From JAUILH01 sp965230535 (GTDB lineage: Bacteria; Bacteroidota; Bacteroidia; Flavobacteriales_D; JAUILH01), in the NCBI GenBank assembly GCA_965230535.1, contig OZ246010.1, positions 806,001 to 870,000 of the forward strand: a DNA stretch of 64,000 nucleotides, in the 5' to 3' direction. Below are positions 53,524 to 62,636 of the stretch, piece by piece. Both the position numbers and the translations under genes were made by a program. The notes below the pieces were generated by a model that was not told where the DNA came from, did no database searches, and saw only the letters and a list, made by a program, of their open reading frames with translations. Within the stretch, counting starts at the first letter, position 1; each line of letters begins with the position of its first letter.

Positions 53524-54573
53524 TTACACAAATTTAGCCTTCAGCGATAAAAATCGCTGCTCTATATAATTGAAAGAAAAATGAGAAACGATAACTGTAA
53601 GCACAACAGCACCAAAGTATAAAATCTCATTCGGAACTTTAATTTTAAAAGCCAATAATGCTATTTTTTCAAACTCGGGCATAACCTTATGATATAAGTA
53701 GATACCATAGCTGATTTTTCCAAGATAAACGAGATACTTGTATCGAAATATTTTGTTGAAACCACCATCAATTTCCAATCGAGCCATTATTATAAAACAC
53801 ACCGGAAAAATGATTAACAAAAGGTCTTCAATCAGTGCAGGTAGACGTAAAACGTATCTCAAAACAAACAAACCAAGGGTTACTATTAAAATGATATCCA
53901 TTTTACCAGAGTTAAGTTTTAGTTTATCAAAAACTCCCCTATTAAACAATACTGCCAAAAAGGCTCCTGCTCCCAAAGTATCAAGTTGGGCAATTAAAAG
54001 CATATCAGAATTAATCACTCCAGATAAATGTATAAAACAAAGACTGGCAATAACTAAAACAGGAGTTAAAATCAACATTTTTCGTGGTGACAGTATAACA
54101 ACCACCCAGGGCCATATAAGATAAAATTGTTCTTCAATAGCTAAAGTCCAAGTATGATTCAATGAATAATCCGGGAACATTTGATCTGGCGGAAGATTAA
54201 AATTCAAAAAATTAGATGTATACGTAAAGTAGTATATTCCATTTCCCTCCATCCAAAAAGGATAAGAAATTAACTCTCCCAATATCCATAAGCCAATTAA
54301 CAACAAATAGTAGATTGGAAATAAGCGAAGAAAGCGACGAACAAAAAAATTCTTTAAAATTCGACCATTTGACTGTCCATTATGTTTATGATTCAATAAA
54401 ATTGAAGTAATCAGAAACCCTGAAAGAATGAAAAACACCTGTACACCTACATGACCTATATGCAGATCAACATCATAATAGGTATAGGTATAGTGCTGAA
54501 TTACAACCATTAGGGCTGCAATCGCTCTCAATCCATCCAGCGCGGGCATATACTTCAATCCCTTACCTGACAT
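53524..54573 (-). CDS. Acyltransferase 3 family membrane protein (OafA/YrhL-like)
   Basis: A 349-residue integral membrane O-acyltransferase. It begins YMPALDGLRAIAALMVVIQHYTY, with the catalytic His in the first helix (R..H pattern), and has about ten membrane segments. NHTWTLAIEEQFYLIWP near residue 135 is the second family motif. It transfers acetyl or other acyl groups onto surface polysaccharides at the inner membrane. Start taken at ATG 54573 (MSGKGLKY); TTG at 54594 is possible. It is the first gene of a leftward pair with the GT4. Confidence 0.87.
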   Translation of the reverse strand: MSGKGLKYMPALDGLRAIAALMVVIQHYTYTYYDVDLHIGHVGVQVFFILSGFLITSILLNHKHNGQSNGRILKNFFVRRFLRLFPIYYLLLIGLWILGELISYPFWMEGNGIYYFTYTSNFLNFNLPPDQMFPDYSLNHTWTLAIEEQFYLIWPWVVVILSPRKMLILTPVLVIASLCFIHLSGVINSDMLLIAQLDTLGAGAFLAVLFNRGVFDKLKLNSGKMDIILIVTLGLFVLRYVLRLPALIEDLLLIIFPVCFIIMARLEIDGGFNKIFRYKYLVYLGKISYGIYLYHKVMPEFEKIALLAFKIKVPNEILYFGAVVLTVIVSHFSFNYIEQRFLSLKAKFV

Positions 54574-54794
54574 AACTTTTTTTAAATGCTTCAACCATTA
54601 AAATTCCTCTCCAATATTAAACTAATTCACCTAAAGAGCAATGGTTTTATTATTGAATTTCAAAAAACCGAATGATTCTGTTAAAACACCATTACTATCT
54701 TTTATCCTTTATTTGATTCAATTCATCAGATGTTCACGTCAACAATTTTTTGATTTGAAAAACAATACTATCTTCATGTCAAATTAAGTACAAA
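54574..54794. promoter_or_regulatory. Divergent intergenic region with one CATCAGATG site
   Basis: The 221 bases between the acyltransferase and the LegB-like gene are AT-rich and must hold promoters for both directions. CATCAGATG occurs at 54724-54732, one of several such sites in this locus. I could not place an exact TAnnTTTG at a convincing distance on either strand. Confidence 0.35.
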
Positions 54795-55787
54795 ATGGCA
54801 TTAAAGAACAAGTCAGTTTTAATCACAGGAGCTGATGGCTTCATTGGCTCTCATCTGGTTGAATATTTGATTAAAGAAGGAGCCAAGGTAAAAGCGCTTT
54901 GCTATTATAATTCTTTTAACGACTGGGGGTGGCTGGAAACCATTCCAAATCTTTCGGAAGTAGAAATTGTTACCGGTGATGTAAGGGACCCTTTTTTTTG
55001 TAAAGCTATTACTAAAGATGTTGATATTGTTTTTCATTTGGCAGCTTTAATTGCGATTCCTTATTCATATGTAGCTCCCGGTTCATATGTTGACACCAAT
55101 GTGAATGGCACTCTAAATATGTGTCAGGCTGCGCTGGAAAACAATTGCGAAAGAATCATTCATACATCCACATCAGAGGTATACGGAACTGCTTTATATG
55201 TTCCTATAGATGAAAAACATCCTTTACAAGCTCAGTCCCCTTATAGTGCAAGTAAAATTGGAGCAGATAGTATGGCTATGAGCTACTATAACTCATTTGA
55301 CTTACCCTTAAGTATTGCCAGGCCGTTTAACACCTATGGACCAAGACAGTCAGCAAGAGCAGTTATTCCTGCTATCATCTCGCAGATAGCTAGTGGAATA
55401 CATGAAATTAAAGTGGGAGATCTATCACCCACTAGAGATTTCAATTATGTAGCCGACACGTGTAAAGGTTTTGTGGCTATTGCAGAATCTGATAAAACAA
55501 TAGGTAAAACTGTAAATATTGGTTCTAATTTTGAAATTAGTATTCAGAACACCCTTGATCTTATTAAAAAAATCATGAAATCTGATGTCTCATTTGTGGT
55601 TGATGAGAAAAGAATCAGACCCGATAAAAGTGAAGTTCATAGACTATTCTGCGATAACTCCCTGATTAAGGAACTTACATGTTTCACACCCGATTATAGC
55701 ATGGAGCAGGGACTGGAAAAAACAATTGAATGGTTTCTTGACAAAAACAATCTGGCGAAATACAAAACAAACATATACAATGTCTAA
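54795..55787 (+). CDS. LegB-like NAD-dependent 4,6-dehydratase
   Basis: A 330-residue extended SDR with ITGADGFIGSHLVEYL near residue 10, HTSTSEVYGTA near 125 and YSASK near 152. The pattern SVLITGADGFIGSHL and NTYGPRQSARAVIPAII (about 180) are typical of configuration-retaining UDP-GlcNAc 4,6-dehydratases of the LegB type, which make 6-deoxy-4-keto sugars for nonulosonic or diamino sugars. The LegC aminotransferase and NeuB-like synthase of that pathway are not in the window, so the final product is open. It overlaps the next gene by eight bases (its stop region covers ATG 55780). Confidence 0.78.
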   Translation: MALKNKSVLITGADGFIGSHLVEYLIKEGAKVKALCYYNSFNDWGWLETIPNLSEVEIVTGDVRDPFFCKAITKDVDIVFHLAALIAIPYSYVAPGSYVDTNVNGTLNMCQAALENNCERIIHTSTSEVYGTALYVPIDEKHPLQAQSPYSASKIGADSMAMSYYNSFDLPLSIARPFNTYGPRQSARAVIPAIISQIASGIHEIKVGDLSPTRDFNYVADTCKGFVAIAESDKTIGKTVNIGSNFEISIQNTLDLIKKIMKSDVSFVVDEKRIRPDKSEVHRLFCDNSLIKELTCFTPDYSMEQGLEKTIEWFLDKNNLAKYKTNIYNV

Positions 55788-56493
55788 AAGAGCTGTTATA
55801 CTCGCCGGTGGCAAGGGCACAAGATTAAGGCCCTACACTACCGTACTTCCGAAACCACTGATGCCCATTGGAGATTATCCTATTTTGGAAGTTATTATCA
55901 GGCAATTAGCACAACATGAGTTCGACCATATTACATTAACTGTCAACCATCAGGCAGATCTTATAAAAAGTTTCTTTGGTGATGGTTCTAAATGGAATAT
56001 AAAAATCGATTATTCCTTAGAAACGAAACCTCTTTCAACCATGGGTCCTCTGACACTAATAGACGATCTTCCTGAGAATTTTCTGGTGATGAATGGAGAC
56101 ATCTTAACTGACTTAAATTTCTCTGAATTCTTCGATTATCATCTCGCCAACGACAACATTTTTACCATTTCTTCTCATGTGAGAGAATACGTTAATCTAT
56201 ACGGTGTATTGGAGGTAGAGAATGGAAAATTGGTAGATTTCAAAGAGAAACCCAAATCCATTTTTGAGGTTAGTATGGGGATCTATGCTATATCCAAAAA
56301 AGTGAGAGATATCATTCCTTATGACCAGGCTTATGGGTTCGACCACCTGATGCTTGAACTTATCAAGCTCAACAAAAATGCTTCTGTCAAAAAGTTCACA
56401 GGCTATTGGTTAGACATAGGTCGAGCAGACGACTATATGCAGGCCATAGAAGAGTTTGAGGACAAAAAACACGTTTTTCTTAAAGAGAATTAG
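55780..56493 (+). CDS. Sugar-1-phosphate nucleotidyltransferase
   Basis: A 237-residue nucleotidyltransferase with the signature VILAGGKGTRLRPYT (residues 6-20), LPKPLMPIGDYPILE, and MNGDILTDLNF for metal binding. It joins a nucleotide to a sugar-1-phosphate and lacks the C-terminal left-handed helix of acetyltransferase fusions. The start is ATG 55780; the ATG 54 bases upstream would precede the conserved start MSKRAVILAGG by 18 residues inside the dehydratase gene. The eight-base overlap on one side and direct abutment with the next gene on the other indicate a three-gene cassette making one activated sugar. Confidence 0.85.
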   Translation: MSKRAVILAGGKGTRLRPYTTVLPKPLMPIGDYPILEVIIRQLAQHEFDHITLTVNHQADLIKSFFGDGSKWNIKIDYSLETKPLSTMGPLTLIDDLPENFLVMNGDILTDLNFSEFFDYHLANDNIFTISSHVREYVNLYGVLEVENGKLVDFKEKPKSIFEVSMGIYAISKKVRDIIPYDQAYGFDHLMLELIKLNKNASVKKFTGYWLDIGRADDYMQAIEEFEDKKHVFLKEN

Positions 56494-57342
56494 ATGAGGA
56501 TTTTAATCACCGGTGCCAGCGGATTTATTGGTAGGCAGCTTGCCACATATCTGGAGAATGAACATCATGAAGTCATCAGATGCAGTTCCCAAAATGGGTC
56601 CATAGAAGAACCCGAATATTTTGATTTCGTTGAGCAAGCAGACAACATTGACTTGGTGTATCACTTGGCAGGAAGAACATTTGTACCACTGAGCTGGAAA
56701 AGGCCCCTGGACTTTTCAAGAATAAATTTACTAGGAACTCAAAATACGCTCGACTTTTGTGTCAAATATGACATTCCAATAGTTCATATGAGTTCATATG
56801 TTTATAATAGACCGGAATACCTTCCAATTGATGAGGCTCATCCAATAAAGGCTCTCAATCCATATGCCCTAAGCAAAAAATTTGCTGAAGAATTATGTGA
56901 ATTCTATGGAGACAATTACGGTTTAAAATACAATATTGTTCGTCCATTTAATGTTTACGGCAAAGGACAGAGCAATGCCTTCCTCATTCCTCATATTCTT
57001 GATCAAATTAAATTGGGGGACAAGATTAAAGTGAAGGACCTTACTCCGAAAAGAGACTTCATTTATAGCCATGATGTGCTTTCTGCTTTATCCGTACTTA
57101 AAACGAACTTTAAAAATGGGATCTACAACATTGGTACTGGCCAATCTTATAGCGTGGAGGAAGTCATTCAGATTGCACAAAAGATTTCAGGCACTGAACT
57201 AGGGGTTGAAGTCGAAAATATCTCTAGACGAAATGAGTTAAACGACAGTTATGCTTGTACAGATGCTATGATGAAAGATTTTAATTGGCTGGCCAAATAT
57301 TCTCTGGAAAAAGGTTTATCGGAAATCATCCTATCTACTTAA
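56494..57342 (+). CDS. NAD-dependent epimerase/reductase (SDR)
   Basis: A 282-residue extended SDR with ITGASGFIGRQLATYL near residue 5 and a YALSK motif near 130. The usual serine-rich segment is HMSSYVYN. It probably reduces or epimerises the keto sugar made by the LegB-like enzyme two genes upstream. Its ATG is directly after the nucleotidyltransferase stop, with no gap. Distance from known branches (RmlD, GalE, Gmd) is too large for a precise name. Confidence 0.8.
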   Translation: MRILITGASGFIGRQLATYLENEHHEVIRCSSQNGSIEEPEYFDFVEQADNIDLVYHLAGRTFVPLSWKRPLDFSRINLLGTQNTLDFCVKYDIPIVHMSSYVYNRPEYLPIDEAHPIKALNPYALSKKFAEELCEFYGDNYGLKYNIVRPFNVYGKGQSNAFLIPHILDQIKLGDKIKVKDLTPKRDFIYSHDVLSALSVLKTNFKNGIYNIGTGQSYSVEEVIQIAQKISGTELGVEVENISRRNELNDSYACTDAMMKDFNWLAKYSLEKGLSEIILST

Positions 57343-57528
57343 ACAGTTCCAAATGACATTGCACCAATTTCCTCCAATTAAAATTAGCACTCACTTTTTC
57401 AACGCTCTTCAGTAAAAAAGCCACTCTTTTTCAGTTCTCATCGAACGGATACCAAAAGCACCAAGACAAGACTGCTAAAAATCAACCGTCCTAATGAAAA
57501 GCCTAACTCATTACAACATTTGAGATTT

Positions 57529-58662
57529 TTATATATGCTCTCTCACCAATTCAACACTATTGTGTTCCGCTTGCAAATAAATAGGAGTAGGCTTATTCTG
57601 TATCATGGTGTTCACAACAGAAGATGGAGTTAAGTAAGAATTATAATAATTCAGAACATTCTTCACCAATTCAAGTTTTTGATTATCGGTTAGCCGATAT
57701 GAAAACTCCATTTTGGGAATGAGGTCTTCCAAATCATCAAAAATGATAGCGTTCTTCATATGCACTAATTTTGGAATCATCAACTTGGCGTAACTTTTTT
57801 GAATAATTGGTATAGCTCCAACAGAAAGGGCCTCAATCAAATTATGAGAGAAAGGCATGCAAACACCTGGTAAGGTTAAATAAAAATAAAACTGCCCTAG
57901 TTTTTTCCGAAGATCTGGCATTCCTATGCTAAAATCTTTTCTATCAATAATTAGGCACGTTTGATCGTTGTCACTTGCAATGAAATTTTCCAATTCCAAC
58001 GCACTGCCAATTGACGTTACCTTATCTCTAGATTTTAAATACTCTATTATCTCAATTCGGCCGCAAGTATTAAAAAGAGTCATTCTTTCCTTAGCATATG
58101 CATTTATATCGAGATTACCTACCATGAAAATAGATGTTTTCCTATTCTGGTTGTAATCAATACTGACGTTCCACAGCTTTTTGGAATAAAACAAGGGATG
58201 CATGGCCATAGGAATATGGTAACTATTTTTAGGACTTTTACGAATGTTAAGTAAATCTGAGAAGTAGTCATGACTCAAATTATCTCCATCTATCTTGAAA
58301 TGAACATTGGTATCCGAGTTTTTAGGCTTTTCACCCAAAACCATCAATCCTTCTTCAAAAATTAAATCATAGTACCCATCTACCGATCTGGAGGAAATGA
58401 ATATGTCTTTGAAAAAAAAATAAAAACTAAATCTCGGAAAGTAAATTGTATATCCTTCAATGGAAAAGAACTTAACCATTGTGTAAAAATATCGGTGATA
58501 TATATGCGAACTTTCGACATCTATAATCAGTACTTTTTCCTTAACTTTTTCATTGAAGACTTTACTCTTTTGTTTTGCCCTCAAATATTCTAAATAGCAC
58601 CTTCTGATAGAGACTATTTTTTTAGTCGTTAAGAATGCTTTTTTTATCTTTTTTTTCATCAA
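57529..58662 (-). CDS. Uncharacterised glycosyltransferase-like protein
   Basis: A 377-residue basic protein that I do not place in a named family. The C-terminal part (FYLTLPGVCMPFSHNLIEALSVGAIPIIQKSYAKLM near residues 265-300) has the donor-site layout of GT-B/exostosin-like enzymes: a helix with N-L-I-E-A followed by a glycine turn. The N-terminus is lysine-rich without a signal peptide. A run of nine A at 58412-58420 lies in its coding region. The gene is AT-rich and stands alone between a convergent SDR gene and a 590-base gap, which suggests recent acquisition. Confidence 0.55.
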   Translation of the reverse strand: MMKKKIKKAFLTTKKIVSIRRCYLEYLRAKQKSKVFNEKVKEKVLIIDVESSHIYHRYFYTMVKFFSIEGYTIYFPRFSFYFFFKDIFISSRSVDGYYDLIFEEGLMVLGEKPKNSDTNVHFKIDGDNLSHDYFSDLLNIRKSPKNSYHIPMAMHPLFYSKKLWNVSIDYNQNRKTSIFMVGNLDINAYAKERMTLFNTCGRIEIIEYLKSRDKVTSIGSALELENFIASDNDQTCLIIDRKDFSIGMPDLRKKLGQFYFYLTLPGVCMPFSHNLIEALSVGAIPIIQKSYAKLMIPKLVHMKNAIIFDDLEDLIPKMEFSYRLTDNQKLELVKNVLNYYNSYLTPSSVVNTMIQNKPTPIYLQAEHNSVELVREHI

Positions 58663-59252
58663 GCGCTACTTTTAAGCCCCCCAAATGGTTAGGCCAAATC
58701 CCCAAAGCTAACTTCAGCAAATTGCCCCAAGCATTCCACTTTAAGTGAGCCTACCTATATCGTGTTCACAATTCTTATCTGATGAACAAACTTAGTTCTT
58801 TTTGTCAGTTTTTCATCAATTCCTTCGTAATTCTGCTACTGAAAAAGACACGATTTAAGCAGTTGTAGGTTATCATCTGATTGGTCCATGAAAAACGAGT
58901 CTGAAGCACATCAGATATTAATCTTCTTAACATAGCTTAGTACTAACTAGAAGCACGGGAAGTGGTTAGATAATATGGCACAATGTCGCGAACATTTTAT
59001 AATTGTTGGGAAAGAGACGTGGTAAAACAACCATAAAGGGTTAAGGAGCTCCATAAAAGAAAAATGCGCTCTATTTTAGTAGAAAAATACCACAGGCACG
59101 CAGATCTTTGATCGAATTATTGAAGTTATCATAGATATTACTTTTCGAAAATTTCATAAAACATTGGATCGTTTAATTCTCAAATATCAGAAACATAAAA
59201 ATTGTAATTTAGCCAACGATATTTAAGGTGGGAGCTTCCAAATCAGAGAAGA
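58663..59252. other. 590-base gap with CATCAGAT repeats and no gene
   Basis: No reading frame longer than about 25 codons with a start is visible on either strand. The gap contains three CATCAGAT/ATCTGATG sites (58777-58784, 58874-58881, 58909-58916), a ten-base palindrome TTAGTACTAA at 58937-58946, and a palindromic GGAGCTCC near 59045. Short coding-like fragments may be remnants of a lost gene, but nothing is recognisable. A near-consensus promoter element TAATTTAG lies about 50 bases before the acyltransferase start. Confidence 0.5.
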
Positions 59253-60287
59253 ATGAAGAAAACAAGATATAGAGAATTGGATTCTTTACGTGGTTTAGCG
59301 GCCATTATGGTGGTTCTCTTCCATTATACTATGAGCAGAGATCAGGCTGATTTGGGTTTTAAACTAGGCACAACTGGCGTAGATTTGTTTTTCATAATCA
59401 GTGGTTTTGTTATTCTGATGAGTCTTGAACACATTGAAAGATCTAGGCAATTTATAATAAACAGAGTAAGTAGATTATATCCTACATATTGGGCATGTGT
59501 CACAATAACTTTTTTGGTGCTGCTGATGGATGCCATATACAAAGGGAGCTATGGGGATGTCAGTATTCCTCAGTTTCTGGGCAATATGACAATGTTTCAA
59601 TTTTACCTTGGAATCTCGGATCTGGATGCCCCATATTGGACTATGATCTTAGAAATGATATTCTATATTTTCATGATGATCTTGTTTCATTTCAAGGTCC
59701 TAAAAAGATTAAATGAAATTGGGATACTCATGACTATTTCTATTGCTCTGATGGTGCACTTTCAATTTGACAATATTTGGGTTAGGAGGCTGTTTTATTG
59801 GATTCCTTTTCTACAATTTTGGCCGCTTTTTTTCATGGGCACTCTATTCTACAAACTAATCACGAAGAACGTAAATCAATTTAGATACTATGGAATGGCT
59901 GTTGTTTGTTTATTCTCTCAAATAGTTCTTTTCAAGCATTCTGGTAGATCGAATCATTTTATCGACTCATGGGAATATGCATTGATGCTTCTTCTTTATT
60001 TTTCTTTGTTTGTTCTATTTGTAAGAGGAAGACTAAAATTTGTTATCAATAAACCTCTATTGTTTTTGGGCAAAATTTCTTTCGCACTGTACCTCATTCA
60101 TTATATGATATCATGTCGCTTTATCATACCTATTTTAACTGAAGAAATGAATCTTAGCTTCTGGTTATCCTCTGCAGTAGCTCTATTTTGCTCAATCATC
60201 CTTGCAGTAGGCATTACCTATTTTATTGAAGTTCCATATAGTAAAAAAATGAGAACTAAACTTTACCAATTGTATAATAGGAGTTAG
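59253..60287 (+). CDS. Acyltransferase 3 family membrane protein
   Basis: A 344-residue membrane O-acyltransferase starting YRELDSLRGLAAIMVVLFHYTMS, with the family His in the first helix. TWTMILEMIFYIF-like residues follow near 130 (PYWTMILEMIFYIF), and about ten hydrophobic segments are present. It is a second, only distantly similar copy of the activity encoded at 53524-54573, which suggests two different acyl decorations on the surface glycan. The gene is AT-rich, stands alone on the plus strand, and is followed by a 307-base gap. Confidence 0.85.
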   Translation: MKKTRYRELDSLRGLAAIMVVLFHYTMSRDQADLGFKLGTTGVDLFFIISGFVILMSLEHIERSRQFIINRVSRLYPTYWACVTITFLVLLMDAIYKGSYGDVSIPQFLGNMTMFQFYLGISDLDAPYWTMILEMIFYIFMMILFHFKVLKRLNEIGILMTISIALMVHFQFDNIWVRRLFYWIPFLQFWPLFFMGTLFYKLITKNVNQFRYYGMAVVCLFSQIVLFKHSGRSNHFIDSWEYALMLLLYFSLFVLFVRGRLKFVINKPLLFLGKISFALYLIHYMISCRFIIPILTEEMNLSFWLSSAVALFCSIILAVGITYFIEVPYSKKMRTKLYQLYNRS

Positions 60288-60594
60288 TCCTGAACTATAG
60301 TCATCAGATGACAGATAAAACACAATCTGGATTCTAGAGTATTCGATGGTAAAATGTACATCATGTTTTTCAAGAATGACACGTTTCTCTTTTTTTACTT
60401 ACATTTGGGTGAGTATCCGACACCCTGTAGGGTTCCTCTTAGCATTTTAAATATGCACGTAATTATGTCTAGAAGCATTTTACTATTACTCCTACTAAAT
60501 TCATGGCAATGTTTCAGGTTTGGTGTAAACTTACCATATATGAGTATCGGCTATTTCAATCCTTACCTAAAACTTAAAAAGTTACCGTATTAAG
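60288..60594 (+). other. 307-base gap with a doubtful 79-codon frame and an isolated TACATTTG
   Basis: The gap begins with the 13-base palindrome GTCATCAGATGAC (60300-60312). A 79-codon frame (60354-60593) ends one base before the FkbM start, but its product is an unrecognisable hydrophobic peptide without coding bias, so it is not called as a gene. An exact TACATTTG at 60400-60407 could drive the FkbM gene with a leader of about 180 bases. Confidence 0.4.
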
Positions 60595-61347
60595 ATGTTA
60601 CATAAAGCAAAAAAAATACTTGAATCAATTACAGGGTATTGGATTTACAAAAAAAAGCATTTACCAATTGGATCCGATTTTGAAGTTGATCTACAAAGAT
60701 TAAATCTGATAGATAGCAAAGTTGTCTTTGATGTGGGGGCCAACGTTGGCCAGACCGCTCTGCACTACCACGAAATTTTCTCTAGTGCAACAATATACTC
60801 ATTCGAACCAGTAAAAAAATCCTATGCAGAATTAGTAAGCAATACAAAAAATCTATCCCGGATACAAACTGAGAACATTGGCCTAGGTGAACAAGATGAA
60901 CCAGTTGAAATTACTCTTAATCCTAATCCAACTTGTACTGGAAACTCTTTAAATCCAGAAATAATGTACAACGCTCCAAATGGAATCAAAGAGACACTAG
61001 ATATAAGAAAAGTTGATTCATTTTGCAAAAATAGAGGGATTGAGGGTATAGACTTATTAAAAATTGATACGGAAGGTTGGGAAATTCAAACTTTATTGGG
61101 AGCCACTGATCAAATAAAAAATAAAAGAATAAAAGCCATTCTATGTGAGGTTGGATTTACAAAGGAGAATATTCGAAATACCCCTTTTAACAATTTAAAT
61201 GCGTACATGGCAGAAAATGGGTACTTTTTTTTCGGGATATATGGTATCAATCATCTTTACCTGAAAGAAGGAAATCACTTTGGCAATGCATTGTTTGTTA
61301 GTAAAGAATATCTCTCCCGATTAGAATATACCATGAATATGTCTTGA
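60595..61347 (+). CDS. FkbM family methyltransferase
   Basis: A 250-residue SAM methyltransferase of the FkbM family. Motif I is VVFDVGANVGQTALHY near residue 42, the acidic ribose ligand lies in YSFEPVKKSY near 68, and IDLLKIDTEGWEIQTLLGA near 150 is the family's hallmark. FkbM-type enzymes add O-methyl groups to sugars or polyketides. In this locus a surface sugar is the likely acceptor. The sequence is AT-rich with two runs of eight A in its first 60 bases. It converges with the GT4 gene across a 185-base gap that shows no hairpin. Confidence 0.83.
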   Translation: MLHKAKKILESITGYWIYKKKHLPIGSDFEVDLQRLNLIDSKVVFDVGANVGQTALHYHEIFSSATIYSFEPVKKSYAELVSNTKNLSRIQTENIGLGEQDEPVEITLNPNPTCTGNSLNPEIMYNAPNGIKETLDIRKVDSFCKNRGIEGIDLLKIDTEGWEIQTLLGATDQIKNKRIKAILCEVGFTKENIRNTPFNNLNAYMAENGYFFFGIYGINHLYLKEGNHFGNALFVSKEYLSRLEYTMNMS

Positions 61348-61532
61348 TTCTATATAGTAGCGAAATCTTTACCCTTTATCACTTGTAATACACTAATTAA
61401 ACCTTATCTCAGTGATGGCAAAAGTTAAGAAAATTTAACTATAATATATTCGTTGACCTACGAGTAATATCTGGTATTGTCGATTGACAAAACTAGATTT
61501 ATGCGGCTATGTATTGTGAGTTGGGATGCCAA

Positions 61533-62636
61533 TTAAGAGCAATTCTTAAATAGATCCAAATGCTTTTTAGCTACCACCCGCCAATTGAAACTATCCTTAA
61601 CTTTCCTCAAGCTATTTTTAGACAAAGATTTTTTAGTTTCTTTGGAAAGTTGACTGAAGTCTTTCAAAGCTCCAGCCAACTGATCAGCGTCTCCGGGTCT
61701 GATTAAAAAACCATTGCCATCGTCCACCAACTCAGGAATGGCACCTGTATCTGAAGCTACAACTGGCAATCCATAGCTCATTGCTTCAATAATGGCAGTA
61801 GGCATCCCTTCAAATAAGGTTGGAAAAATGAACACATGTGATTCTTGATAGAGTGTCTCTAATTCTTCGTCAGAAACAAATCCCAGGAAGCTAATATTTC
61901 GAATGGAATTATATTTGGCGCTAATCTCATTGAACAAAGGCCCTTTTCCTGCCAACTTAAAGTTAAGATTTTCTGCTCCTTGTGTATTCAAAATCGAAAT
62001 CGCATCCATTAATACCTGAATTCCTTTGTTACTGGCAAATCTGGCTACAAACAAACATTGGGTGGTCTCTGACTCATATTTACCTGAATTAAAGCTGGAG
62101 ATTCCTTTATCCGTGGCATTTGGCAAGTAAATGACCTTAGAGGGGTCTTTACTTGCTTTCACCAAATATGACGTTAAATGTCCTCCCTCGGTCACCACAT
62201 AACGGGCTTTTCTAAAAAGTTTTCTCTGTATTGTCTTAAACGGAATTGCCACCAGCTTATCTTTAAAACTTCTAGCCTGAAATGCTTCAATACCATGTGG
62301 GTTGACAATCAATCTATCTTGGTACTGATCGATTTCATGCCACACTGTAATCCCCTGAGCATATATCACATCACAATTAAGATTTTTGAGTACTTCATGA
62401 ACCCGTTTTGAATACTCATAACATTCCTTTAGATAAAGTTTATTTTGATCAATATCTTCTATTTTAAACTCCCTGACATTATCCAGATCAGAAAAAAGCG
62501 TCTCTTTGTGAGGATGCACTACAAATAGTTCTAGGCCATCAAATTCAGACAAATGCTTAATCAAGTTAAGCGAATGTCTTTGAATACCACCAATACTATG
62601 CGGAAAAATTCCATCTGTGGTAATGGCTATTTTCAT
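61533..62636 (-). CDS. Glycosyltransferase family 4
   Basis: A 367-residue GT-B enzyme: MKIAITTDGIFPHSIGGIQRHSLNLIKHL at the start (acceptor domain with GGIQRH) and FEGMPTAIIEAMSYGLPVVASDTGAIPELV near residue 280 (donor-binding EX7E region). The start is ATG 62636, in ATGA overlap with the stop of the upstream epimerase gene. This gives the exact family N-terminus and is preferred over the TTG 21 bases upstream. It probably transfers a hexose in surface polysaccharide assembly. Confidence 0.9.
   Translation of the reverse strand: MKIAITTDGIFPHSIGGIQRHSLNLIKHLSEFDGLELFVVHPHKETLFSDLDNVREFKIEDIDQNKLYLKECYEYSKRVHEVLKNLNCDVIYAQGITVWHEIDQYQDRLIVNPHGIEAFQARSFKDKLVAIPFKTIQRKLFRKARYVVTEGGHLTSYLVKASKDPSKVIYLPNATDKGISSFNSGKYESETTQCLFVARFASNKGIQVLMDAISILNTQGAENLNFKLAGKGPLFNEISAKYNSIRNISFLGFVSDEELETLYQESHVFIFPTLFEGMPTAIIEAMSYGLPVVASDTGAIPELVDDGNGFLIRPGDADQLAGALKDFSQLSKETKKSLSKNSLRKVKDSFNWRVVAKKHLDLFKNCS

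Noticed and set aside
54795..57342. A complete legionaminic acid pathway
   Set aside because: Only the LegB-like dehydratase, a nucleotidyltransferase and one SDR are present; no LegC aminotransferase, acetyltransferase or NeuB/NeuC-like genes are visible.
60354..60593. 79-codon frame ending one base before the FkbM gene
   Set aside because: The product is a hydrophobic peptide with no recognisable family, no coding bias and several rare features; stop-start proximity alone is not enough to call a gene.
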